The position numbers and the translations under genes were made by a program. Shown here piece by piece: positions 54,683 to 64,000 of a stretch of 64,000 nucleotides of DNA. This DNA is from Cytidiella melzeri (lineage: Eukaryota; Basidiomycota; Agaricomycetes; Polyporales; Irpicaceae): positions 26,871 to 90,870 of the forward strand of contig JABYQR010000176.1 in assembly GCA_022592445.1 (NCBI GenBank), in the 5' to 3' direction. Every line of letters starts with the position of its first letter. Within the stretch, counting starts at the first letter, position 1. The notes below the pieces were generated by a model. It saw only the letters and a list, made by a program, of their open reading frames with translations, had not been told where the DNA came from and did no database searches.

Positions 54683-56140
54683 ATGGCCTCTCAATCTAAC
54701 GCCGGATCCAACGCTGCTCCCGCTGCTGCCAACCTCACCCACTCTGTTCCTTTCGGCAAAATTACGCCGATTGTCTACAACCCTTCAGTTGAGAACTTTG
54801 AGCAGCATATCTTCCACAACCTAAATACGGCCCAAAGGGCTTTTACTCGTACGGTTGGAGGTGGAGCAACTGCTGCCATCGTCCACAATATGATGAATCA
54901 AATGGTTCTTATCTGGAACAACCAGCTGTCCCTCCTGGAGGATAACCTCCAGGAATATGTCGATAAGGTCGCTCAAGACCTATATTTGCAGTCCGCTGCT
55001 GACACCCAAGTCCAGCGGATGGACACTGACCTGGATATGGTCAAAACGACGATCACAAATGTGGTCAACCAGATTAATCAGCTTCCCTTGTCTCAAGGAC
55101 AAGGAGGATCCTCGCGCCAGCCCAAGATTGGCGAACCCCCGGAGTTCAACGGTACCGATGGCAAGGTCAAGTTCAACGAGTGGTTGAACAAGATCTCTCT
55201 GTGGCTTGTCCACGAGAACGTTGCTACTGACAGGCAATGTATTGCCGTCGCGATGAACCGGCTCTCAGGCGCGGCGGCTCAATACATGGAGCCGTGGATC
55301 AAGAAGCTCACGAAGGGTCAGACAATTGGAACGTGGGAAGAGTTCGAAAATGAGCTCAAGGTACAGTACGGTCAACGGGACAACAAGGAGGGCGCTCAAA
55401 GGAGCTTAACGCCTTGTTCAATAACACGGATCTGGCACATAAGAATTTCGTCAAGTATGTGGAACGTTTCCGTACGCTTGGAAGGCTTTCTGGATATGAG
55501 GACGACTTGCTTATACACAAGCTCAAGCACGTCATCGAGAAGGACATGAGGCTCGTTATGATCGGAAAAGATGAAAATCAAATTCCGACAACTTGGCCTC
55601 AGTTCCTCGACCTCTTGCTTGACATCCACAAGAAGGTCTATCCGGAGAAAGCGCAGGGCCAGATCTTTGCGAAGGAAAAGGATACGTCCACTCCTATGGA
55701 GGTGGACGCAGCAGGCAAAAAGAAGAAGAACGAGAAGCGGAACAAGGGCAAGGGCAAAGAGGTGAACTCGACTGAAAAGTCGGAAAAGTTCTGTCACATT
55801 CACAAGTCCAAAGGACATAATACGGACGAATGTAACCTCAACGGCCTTAAGAAGAAGCCCGACGATAAGAAGAAGGAAGTGAAGAAGGATGGAAAGTCTT
55901 CGGCGCCGAAGAAGATTCGGGCAGCAGATGCCGAGGACTCTGGGTCGGACAGCGAGGCCGAAGCCCCTAAGGCTTCGTCGTCTAAAACAAAAAACGTAAA
56001 TACCGCGCGCCTAGAGTTGGCGGCTCATATAGAGGAGGTTCCAATAGAAGATGATGAACCTTCGACTCCTCACCCGTCCCCTGACAAGGGTAAAGGGAAA
56101 AAGCCGACCAAGGGCAAGGATTTTTTCCGAAGTGTCATGT
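54683..56140 (+). pseudogene. Ty3-B gag
   Basis: ATG 54683 (MASQSNAGSNAAPAAAN). The capsid-like region includes EPPEFNGTDGKVKFNEWLNK and FENELKVQYGQRDNKEGAQ. At 55398-55400 one A is missing compared with Ty3-A, shifting the frame; the protein continues in the next frame from about 55405 (NNTDLAHKNFVKYVERFRTL) to 56140. The nucleic-acid binding motif is CHIHKSKGHNTDEC, i.e. CX2HX4HX4C. The C-terminus is Lys/Ser-rich. Confidence 0.9.
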
Positions 56141-56149
56141 GACTTCCTG

Positions 56150-59100
56150 CGAACATGAACGCTTAGGCCCGATACCCTCGATCTTTGTACCGTAGATACT
56201 GTCAAAAATGTAGCGCGTTCAAAGAATTCATTTTTTCTACCGGTTACAATTTGGGTATATGGAAAGAAAGTGCAGGTCGAAGCTCTGGTAGATTCAGGAG
56301 CCACAACCACGTTCATCAGTAAGTCAGTGGTTGAAAGTAACAATCTGGTAACAAATCAACTGGCATCACCGTTTAACGTTATCAACGTCGACGGTACTCC
56401 CAATAAAGATGGTCAAATCACTCACTCAGTACGTGCATACCTAGAAATAGGTTCGCACCGAGCAAGACAACACATGCTCGTCACTGACTCGGTAGTAAAC
56501 AAATGATTATCGGGATGACCTTCTTACGCCGCCACAATCCGGAGATAGATTGGGCAAATGGCGAGTGGAGATTTACCAGATGTCCTGAACTCTGTGCCCC
56601 AAGAGCTCGTAAAAACATCACTGTAACTCAAGAAGAGATCGATGAGCTTGAGTTACCTAAGGGACGTTGGTGTCAGACAACCTGGACGGAATAGGAAGAG
56701 TCGACCCGGACAACCCTCACATCCACTGGATGACTTAGACGATCCAGAAGACCAAGAAATAGCGGAAAGAATTGCTGAACTTTCTGGAAAGGAAGAGAGG
56801 GCTTTGAAGACGGCTTTGACGAACAAGAGTCCGTCAATTGGAAGCCATTAGTACCAAAATATCTTGGGAATTTGGTGACGTCTTTTCAAAGAAAAAATCA
56901 GACGCATGCCGTTACGCAAACCGTACGATCACGCGATCGAATTTGAGGAAGGTGCCTCCCTTCCCAAAGCGGCTAAACTATACCCGCTGTCTCCAATGGA
57001 AAAGAATTCTCTAGATCAATGGATCGAAGAGGAACTCCGAAAAGGTTACATCCGCAAATCGAAAAGTCCGATTGCAGCACCTGTGTTCTTGTCAAGAAGA
57101 AAGATGGCTCGTTGCGCCTTGTGCAAGACTACCAAAACTGAACGACATCACGGTGAAAAACCGGTACCCCATACCTCGCATCAACGATTTAATCAATTCG
57201 TTAAGCAAGGCTAAGGTCTTCTCAAAGATTGATCTTAGATGGGGATACAATAATGTTCGCATCCGAAAGGGTGACGAATGGAAGACGGCGTTCATCACAC
57301 ACCGTGGTCTTTTCGAAGCCAAGGTGATGTATTTCGGTTTCAGCAACGCACCTGCAACGTTCCAAGCCATGATGAATGAAATCTGAGTGATTTGATCTTA
57401 GAAGGACATGTCATGGTGTATCTCGACGACATCCTCATCTTCACTGAAGACAAGAAGGAAAACCGTCGTATCACACAGGAAGTGCTCAAGCGTCTACGCG
57501 AGAACGATCTATTTGCCAAACCGGAAAAATGCTTTTTTGAAAAAGATCGCATTGAGTACCTAGGCATGATCATTTCTCACGGACATATCGAGATGGATCC
57601 AGCCAAACTCACGGAGTTACTGAGTGGCCGCGACCTGAAAAGGTTAAGCAAGTCCAAGCCTTCTTAGGCTTCGCCAATTTCTATCGGCGTTTCATCAAGG
57701 ACTTTGCTAAACATGCGAAACCGCTCACTATTCTTACAAAGAAGGACCAACCCTGGATCTGGAAAGATGCTCAGGAACAGGCCTTCCAAAGTCTGAAACA
57801 GGCTTTTACGTCAGCACCCATTCTGAGGATACCAGATGACGAAAACCCTTTCCGTCTGGAAACAGACGCTAGCGACTTTGCTACAGGAGCGGTATTATCA
57901 CAACTGGACCCAGCTGACAAGCTGTGGCATCCAGTAGCCTTCTACTCTAAATCACTCAACGTCCATGAACGTAATTATGAGATATACGATAAAGAGTTGT
58001 TGGCTATTATCCGCGCCCTGGAAGAGTATCGTCAACATCTGGAGGGACATCCGATTACCGTAGAAATATGGTCGGATCACCAAAACCTGACATATTTCAG
58101 GAATGCCCAGAAGCTGACTCGGAGACAAGCGCGATGGGCGTTATACCTCACGCGATTCAATTTCGTGCTCCGGCACAAACCCGGAAAGACCATGCTTACC
58201 GCAGATCCTCTGTCCAGGAGGCCAGATCATGAAGAGGGGGTAAATTCCGATAACGAGGACAAAATTCTCCTTAAACCCGAGTTTTTTGCCATCTCTGCTA
58301 TCGAAAACTCTCATGACTCGCCTATCAACGATGATGAAATCCTAAGACGGGTCAAGGAAGCACTCATGAACGACGAAGTTACCAAGGACTATCAGCAGTT
58401 ACTTAACTCTGGTCCTAGGGAGTTCAAGAAATCACTAGAGGAATGGAATTTTGAGAACGGATTACTCCTATACCGTGGAAAAGTCTACATCCCCAAAGAT
58501 CAGAAATTAGATCTGAGACGCCAAATCATCCAGATGCATCACGATCTACCTTCTGCCGGACATCCTGGCAGATGGAAAACGTACGAACTGATCTCGAGAA
58601 ACTACTGGTGGCCAGGTTTAACCACGATGTCAAGAAATACGTGACAGGCTGTGACACATGTCAGCGGATGAAGACTCGTCCGCAACAGCCTTATGGACCA
58701 CTCATCCCTAATCCGGTTCCGGCCGAACCATGGGATATCATGACTGTCGACTTGATTACTCAGTTACCGGAGTCTGATGGCTTCAATGCTATCTGCGTAG
58801 TCGTAGACCGCCTGACTAAAAGGGCGCACTTCTTCCCTATCGTAAACGAGTTCTCGGCAAAAGATCTTGCAGCTCTACTCTATGAGAGAGTCTGGACCCT
58901 TCACGGGTTACCTTTGCAAATCATTTCCGACCGAGGTCCACAATTTGCAGCAGATTTATTCCAGGAATGGTGTAAAATGCTAGGGATAGAATCTACAATG
59001 ACTACTGCATATCATCCGCAGACTGATGGTCAAACTGAACGAGTTAATCAAACGCTCGAACAGTACCTGCGTTGTTACGTTGATCAACTACATGACGACT

Positions 59101-59812
59101 GGGCTAGACTGCTCAGCTCGGCTGAGTTCGCATACAACAATGCAGCGCACGAGGGAACTAAGCACTCGCCTTTCTACCTCGAATACGGCAGACACCCTAG
59201 AGCTGGTCCAACGCTCACTAAGGACCTGAAAAGGTCTGACATGAATGACATCATGTGGAACCGCTTGCAAGCTCAAGAGCATGCTAAAGCGGCGTTACAA
59301 CTTGCGGCTGAACGCATGAAATGGTACTATGACAAGCACGTTCAGAAGGTCCCTTCAACGAAGGCGATCAGGTCATGCTAGATCTGAGAGACTACCAAAA
59401 ATCTGGACATAAGCTGTCAGCCAAGTACTATGGCCCATTCAAGATTGCTGAAAAGCTCTCGCCGGTCACATTCAGACTGGAATGGCCCGAACGTTCACCA
59501 AGGATACACCCTGTATTCCATGCAAGCAAGTTGGTACCGTACAACGAACCTGAATTCGAAGGCCAAAAGCTGGAGATGCCTCCGCCAGATATCATCGACG
59601 GAGAAGAAGAATACGAAGTCGAGAAGATTCTCAAGTCAAGACGTACAGGTCGTGCCAAAAAGCTTCAGTATTACATACGCTGGAAAGGCTACGGACCGAA
59701 CGACGACACGTGGGAACCTGTAGAAAACATCACGCACGCTCAAGAAGCGATCAAGAAATTCTACGACGATCATCCCCGAGCTATTCGCTCAGCTACGATT
59801 TACTGTGTATAA
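56150..59812 (+). pseudogene. Ty3-B pol: protease, RT, RNase H, integrase, chromodomain
   Basis: Protease LVDSGATTTFIS with DSG at 56291-56299. RT: YPIPRINDLINSLSK, FSKIDLRWGYNNV and YLDD (57419-57430). RNase H: ETDASDFATGAVLSQ near 57860 and KELLAIIRALEEYRQH. Integrase: zinc finger HHDLPSAGH...CDTC, then catalytic Asp (58748-58750), Asp (58929-58931, SDRGPQFAADLF) and Glu (59037-59039, TDGQTERVNQTLEQYLR). The chromodomain (about 59608-59790, YEVEKILKSRR... YIRWKGYGPNDDTWEPVENI) probably targets insertion by binding histone marks. Single-base deletions break the frame near 56490, 56667, 56898, 57090, 57135, 57383, 57612, 58625 and 59351. It ends at TAA 59810-59812. Confidence 0.92.
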
Positions 59813-60034
59813 GTCACGAACAACACACCAAGGATCATCCACGATCCAATGACGCAACCGAGGAGGGTACGGACTAGACTACCATCAGCCAATGAGGTGT
59901 GAACCCCGTCAGGGGCGTCGGTAGAAGCCGCTAGAGTCACTCGGAATTGCTTAGGCACCCTCTTGACAATGGTGAAAAAGTGGACTCAATGACCAAGGTG
60001 TTCGTTCAAAACTCTTTGCACGGAGTTCAAAGCA

Positions 60035-60048
60035 AGAAGGGGGGGTAA
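60035..60048 (+). promoter_or_regulatory. Ty3-B polypurine tract
   Basis: AAGAAGGGGGGGTAA directly precedes the 3' LTR. Confidence 0.85.
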
Positions 60049-60769
60049 TGTCACAGATTTTCAATGTTTCTACAAGACTTGCCTTACCAGGCAACGGTAT
60101 TATTGGGAATATTTAAGCGCTTGTCAAGCGCTTATCCAGCGCTTATCCGGCGTCTATTTAGGCGCTTATCCAGCGCTTATCTGGCGCTTATCAGGCGCCT
60201 ATTCCGGCGCTTATTCTCAGTGCCTATCAATTGATGCGCTGATGCGCCTTCTGTCTCTGATGCGCTGATGCGCTCCTTTCCTTATCTGTGTATCACATGA
60301 TAGAACTCTCTGGAACCTTGTGAACTTGCTGGAACTATGATGTCATAGTTAGAACATTCATTAGATGATGTCATAGTCTAGAACCTTCTGGAAAAGTCTA
60401 GCCTTGTCTTAGAACAAGCTAGAACGAGTCTAGCCTTGGAGCTGGGTCATGGGGTCAGGTCATGGGAACAATTGCTATTGGTTGATTATTGAAGTGGCAC
60501 CACTAGGGCATAGGGCATGCTTAGTAAGGTAGATTACTTCGCTTACTCATGTAGGTATTAGGGGTCTAAGGGTAGTACCTGGGGTCCTCCCCTTCATGTA
60601 TATATAGAGGCACTCCTGAGGGCATATCCCCTCAGTCTTATCCACTCTGTTGAACCAGGACTACTCAGTACCCACCAGTACTTCGCTCATCACCACTCTT
60701 ACTCTCTATCTCACCACATCCCTCTCAAGTTAACCAACTTATCTGGTGAGTAGTAACCTTACTGTTACA
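60049..60769 (+). repeat. Ty3-B 3' LTR
   Basis: 721 bp, TGTCACAG to GTTACA, followed by ATATC. Relative to the 5' LTR it has an extra block in U3 (ATTCATTAGATGATG near 60357, like Ty3-A) and a different 3' third from about 60655 (CCAGGACTACTCAGTACCC), which matches Ty3-C. Confidence 0.92.
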
Positions 60770-60813
60770 ATATCAGTCAAACCATGCCATAATCAGGTTC
60801 TAAATATACTCAC

Positions 60814-61133
60814 CTTTTTTAATGTACTGAGGACGCGCACAATTATTCTGCTGGCTCGCCCAATAATAGTTGTTACAATGGCCCAGTCTAGGGGAATTGA
60901 CCTGCTTGCCATACTCACTACATGCATGCAAAAGATTGGAAGGACCTTGCAACTCCCATGCTGCCACATTGAGAGTGGTTGTAGCCTACACCAGCAACAA
61001 TGAACATGGAGACAATAATGCCAACGTGAATCAACTAACTGCGAGGTAACGGTTGACATTGAGCTGATACCAATCATGCTCATCGTCTCTCGTCTTCAAC
61101 GGTACCGGTGGACTCTCGAGATTACGCGGTTGC
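60814..61133 (-). CDS. 5' exons of the dioxygenase-like gene
   Basis: On the minus strand: PPVPLKTRDDEHDWYQLNVN followed by RYLA, then an intron (GTTAGT...GTAG, about 60965-61020), then ATTTLNVAAWELQGPSNLLH, ACSEYGKQVNSPRLGHCNNY and QNNCARPQYIKK, ending at the donor at 60813. The phase joins to KQLVEQ at 52439. The gene start is upstream and is cut off at 61134 by the Ty3-C LTR. Confidence 0.5.
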
Positions 61134-61828
61134 TGTAACAGTAATGCTACACTCACCAGATAAGTTGGTTAACTTGAGAGGGATGTGGTGAGATAGAGAG
61201 TAAGAGTGGTGATGAGCAAAGTACTGGTGGGTACTGAGTAGTCCTGGTTCAACAGAGTGGATAAGACTGAGGGGATATGCCCTCAGGAGTGCCTCTATAT
61301 ATACATGAAGGGGAGGACCCCAGGTACTACCCTTAGACCCCTAATACCTACATGAGTAAGCGAAGTAATCTACCTTACTAAGCATGCCCTATGCCCTAGT
61401 GGTGCCACTTCAATAATCAACCAATAGCAATTGTTCCCATGACCTGACCCCATGACCCAGCTCCAAGGCTAGACTCGTTCTAGCTTGTTCTAAGACAAGG
61501 CTAGACTTTTCCAGAAGGTTCTATGAACTATGACATCATAGTTCCAGCAAGTTTCACAAGGTTCCAGAGAGTTCTATCATGTGATACACAGATAAGGAAA
61601 GGAGCGCATCAGCGCATCAGAGACAGAAGGCGCATCAGCGCATCAATTGATAGGCACTGAGAATAAGCGCCGGAATAGGCGCCTGATAAGCGCCAGATAA
61701 GCGCTGGATAAGCGCCTAAATAGGCGCCGGATAAGCGCTGGATAAGCGCTTGACAAGCGCTTAAATATTCCCAATAATACCGTTGCCTGGTAAGGCAAGT
61801 CTTGTAGAAACATTGAAAATCTGTGACA
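61134..61828 (-). repeat. Ty3-C LTR (3' LTR)
   Basis: 695 bp on the minus strand, TGTCACAG (61828) to GTTACA (61134). Nearly identical to Ty3-B LTRs; its 3' third is of the same type as the Ty3-B 3' LTR. Confidence 0.92.
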
Positions 61829-62064
61829 TTACCCCCCCTTCTTGCTTTGAACTCCGTGCAAAGAGTTTTGAACGAACACCTTGGTCATTGAGTCCACTTT
61901 TTCACCATTGTCAAGAGGGTGCCTAAGCAATTCCGAGTGACTCTAGCGGCTTCTACCAACGCCCCTGACGGGGTTCACACCTCATTGGCTGATGGTAGTC
62001 TAGTCCGTACCCTCCTCGGTTGCGTCATTGGATCGTGGATGATCCTTGGTGTGTTGTTCGCGAC

Positions 62065-63272
62065 TTATACACAGTAAATCGTAGCTGAGCGAATAGCTCG
62101 GGGATGATCGTCGTAGAATTTCTTGATCGCTTCTTGAGCGTGCGTGATGTTTTCTACAGGTTCCCACGTGTCGTCGTTCGGTCCGTAGCCTTTCCAGCGT
62201 ATGTAATACTGAAGCTTTTTGGCACGACCTGTACGTCTTGACTTGAGAATCTTCTCGACTTCATATTCTTCTTCTCCGTCGATGATATCTGGCGGAGGCA
62301 TCTCCAGCTTTTGGCCTTCAAATTCAGGTTCATTGTACGGTACCAACTTGCTTGCATGGAATACAGGATATATCCTTGGTGAACGTTTGGGCCATTCCAG
62401 TCTGAATGTGACCGGCGAGAGCTTTTCAGAAATCTTGAATGGGCCATAGTACTTGGCTGACAGCTTATGTCCAGATTTTTGGTAGTCTCTCAGATCTAGC
62501 ATGACCTGATCGCCTTCGTTGAAGGGGACCTTCTGAACGTGCTTGTCATAGTACCATTTCATGCGTTCAGCCGCAAGTTGTAACGCCGCTTTAGCATGCT
62601 CTTGAGCTTGCAAGCGGTTCCACATGATGTCATTCATGTCAGACCTTTTCAGGTCCTTAGTGAGCGTTGGACCAGCTCTAGGGTGTCTGCCGTACTCGAG
62701 GTAGAAAGGCGAGTGCTTAGTTCCCTCGTGCACTGCATTGTTGTATGCGAACTCAGCCGAGCTGAGCAGTCTAGCCCAGTCGTCATGTAGTTGATCAACG
62801 TAACAACGCAGATACTGTTCGAGCGTTTGATTAACTCGTTCAGTTTGACCATCAGTCTGCGGATGATATGCAGTAGTCATTGTAGATTCTATCCCTAGCA
62901 TTTTACACCATTCCTGGAATAAATCTGCTGCAAATTGTGGACCTCGGTCGGAAATGATTTGCAAAGGTAACCCGTGAAGGGTCCAGACTCTCTCATAGAG
63001 TAGAGCTGCAAGATCTTTTGCCGAGAACTCGTTTACGATAGGGAAGAAGTGCGCCCTTTTAGTCAGGCGGTCTACGACTACGCAGATAGCATTGAAGCCA
63101 TCAGACTCCGGTAACTGAGTAATCAAATCGACAGTCATGATATCCCATGGTTCGGCCGGAACCGGATTAGGGATGAGTGGTCCATAAGGCTGTTGCGGAC
63201 GAGTCTTCATCCGCTGACATGTGTCACAGCCTGTCACGTATTTCTTGACATCAGTGGTTAAACCTGGCCACA
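62065..63272 (-). CDS. Ty3-C integrase and chromodomain, open but 5' truncated
   Basis: About 400 codons are open without interruption, from GLTTDVKKYVTGCDTCQRMK through VDLITQLPES, SDRGPQFAADLF and TDGQTERVNQTLEQYLR, to the chromodomain and the stop at 62065. This region of Ty3-B has a one-base deletion at 59351 (GGTCCC for GGTCCCC), so Ty3-C gives the better reference for this part. It lacks the start, protease and RT, so it cannot act alone. Confidence 0.9.

Positions 63273-64000
<728 letters not shown>

Larger units (their letters stand above)
52458..60769 (+). mobile_element. Ty3-B: complete Ty3/gypsy chromovirus, 8312 bp
   Basis: LTRs at 52458-53153 and 60049-60769, a self-priming type PBS, an extra ORF0, gag, a pol of protease-RT-RNase H-integrase-chromodomain, a purine tract and a 5-bp duplication. 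The RT box (YLDD), protease (DSG) and integrase (DDE) residues are intact, but the gag-pol frame is broken by at least nine single-base deletions, mostly in homopolymers. It lies antisense in an intron of the dioxygenase-like gene. Relatives: Ty3-A (15554-24591, older) and Ty3-C (61134-63272, inverted). Confidence 0.95.
52440..60813 (-). other. 57-nt intron expanded by the Ty3-B insertion
   Basis: The donor GTGAGT is at 60808-60813 and the acceptor TTAG ends at 52440 (both minus strand). Subtracting Ty3-B and one 5-bp duplication leaves a 57-nt GT-AG intron, matching the 53-61 nt introns elsewhere in the window. Confidence 0.75.
61134..63272 (-). mobile_element. Ty3-C: 3' half of an inverted Ty3 chromovirus
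   Basis: On the minus strand: integrase and chromodomain (63272-62065), a purine tract near 61830-61842, and the LTR at 61134-61828. It is truncated at 63272, where sequence switches within the integrase zinc-finger region (WPGLT). The element lies 359 bp from Ty3-B in opposite orientation. The left flank is GTTGC (61129-61133); its partner is lost. Confidence 0.92.

Noticed and set aside
60775..61133. Interpretation of the Ty3-B and Ty3-C pair as one inverted element
   Set aside because: Each has its own LTR ends, Ty3-B has a perfect duplication, and 359 bp of exon-like sequence lie between them.

Overview
The window looks like a transposon graveyard from a mushroom-forming basidiomycete (Agaricomycetes). 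The evidence is: an apparently intact Plavaka transposase gene with three 57-61 nt GT-AG introns; decayed relics of a multi-pass membrane protein with a DUF6533-like sequence and of an ABCD-type peroxisomal ABC transporter; Tf1/sushi-like Ty3 chromoviruses; Ty1/copia; and Helitron2/Helentron-type rolling-circle elements. No prokaryotic operons, tRNAs, rRNAs or CRISPR arrays were seen. All assignments come from reading motifs and comparing copies inside the window; no database was searched.

Layout. 1-4020: degenerate host genes, including an ABCD transporter pseudogene at 2612-3905. 4026-10940: a complete Ty1/copia element with 170-bp LTRs and TSD ATGCT, interrupted at 6831-8596 by a non-autonomous Helentron. 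11112-12480: a DUF6533-like pseudogene. 12780-15553: scrambled Helitron and Ty3 fragments. 15554-24591: an old Ty3 copy (Ty3-A), broken by a Helentron piece, a helicase fragment, the 3' end of a second Ty3 family (Ty3-D) and finally by a large Helitron. 24592 to about 43830: that Helitron, on the minus strand, encoding HUH/Y2 Rep, PIF1 helicase and a USP-like cysteine-peptidase tail. Its gene is split by a solo LTR (27030-27552), by two head-to-head non-autonomous Helentrons (28099-32087) and by a complete Plavaka DNA transposon (34209-40756). 43974-48415: two oppositely oriented, multi-exon genes of unknown function that converge on no recognised family. 48508-61133: a large minus-strand gene with a putative 2-oxoglutarate/Fe(II) dioxygenase domain, carrying a complete Ty3 element (Ty3-B, 52458-60769, TSD ATATC) inside a 57-nt intron. 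61134-63272: the 3' half of a third copy (Ty3-C, minus strand). 63273-64000: unknown sequence that may be the edge of a TIR element, running into a C-rich minisatellite at the window edge.

How the parts relate. Insertions can be ordered by who interrupts whom: Ty3-E was hit by a minus-strand Ty3 LTR, which was hit by Ty3-A; Ty3-A was hit by Helentrons, Ty3-D and the large Helitron; the Helitron was hit by a solo LTR, non-autonomous Helentrons and Plavaka. Helentron copies share a 14-nt 5' terminus whose inverted copy is subterminal at the 3' end, and most visible copies lie in other transposons. Ty3-B carries a 12-nt match between its PBS and the presumed mRNA 5' end, as expected for Tf1-type self-priming, whereas the copia element has a PBS matching the anticodon arm of initiator tRNA-Met. 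Older copies differ from younger ones mostly by CpG to TpG/CpA changes, which points to cytosine methylation of repeats in this genome.
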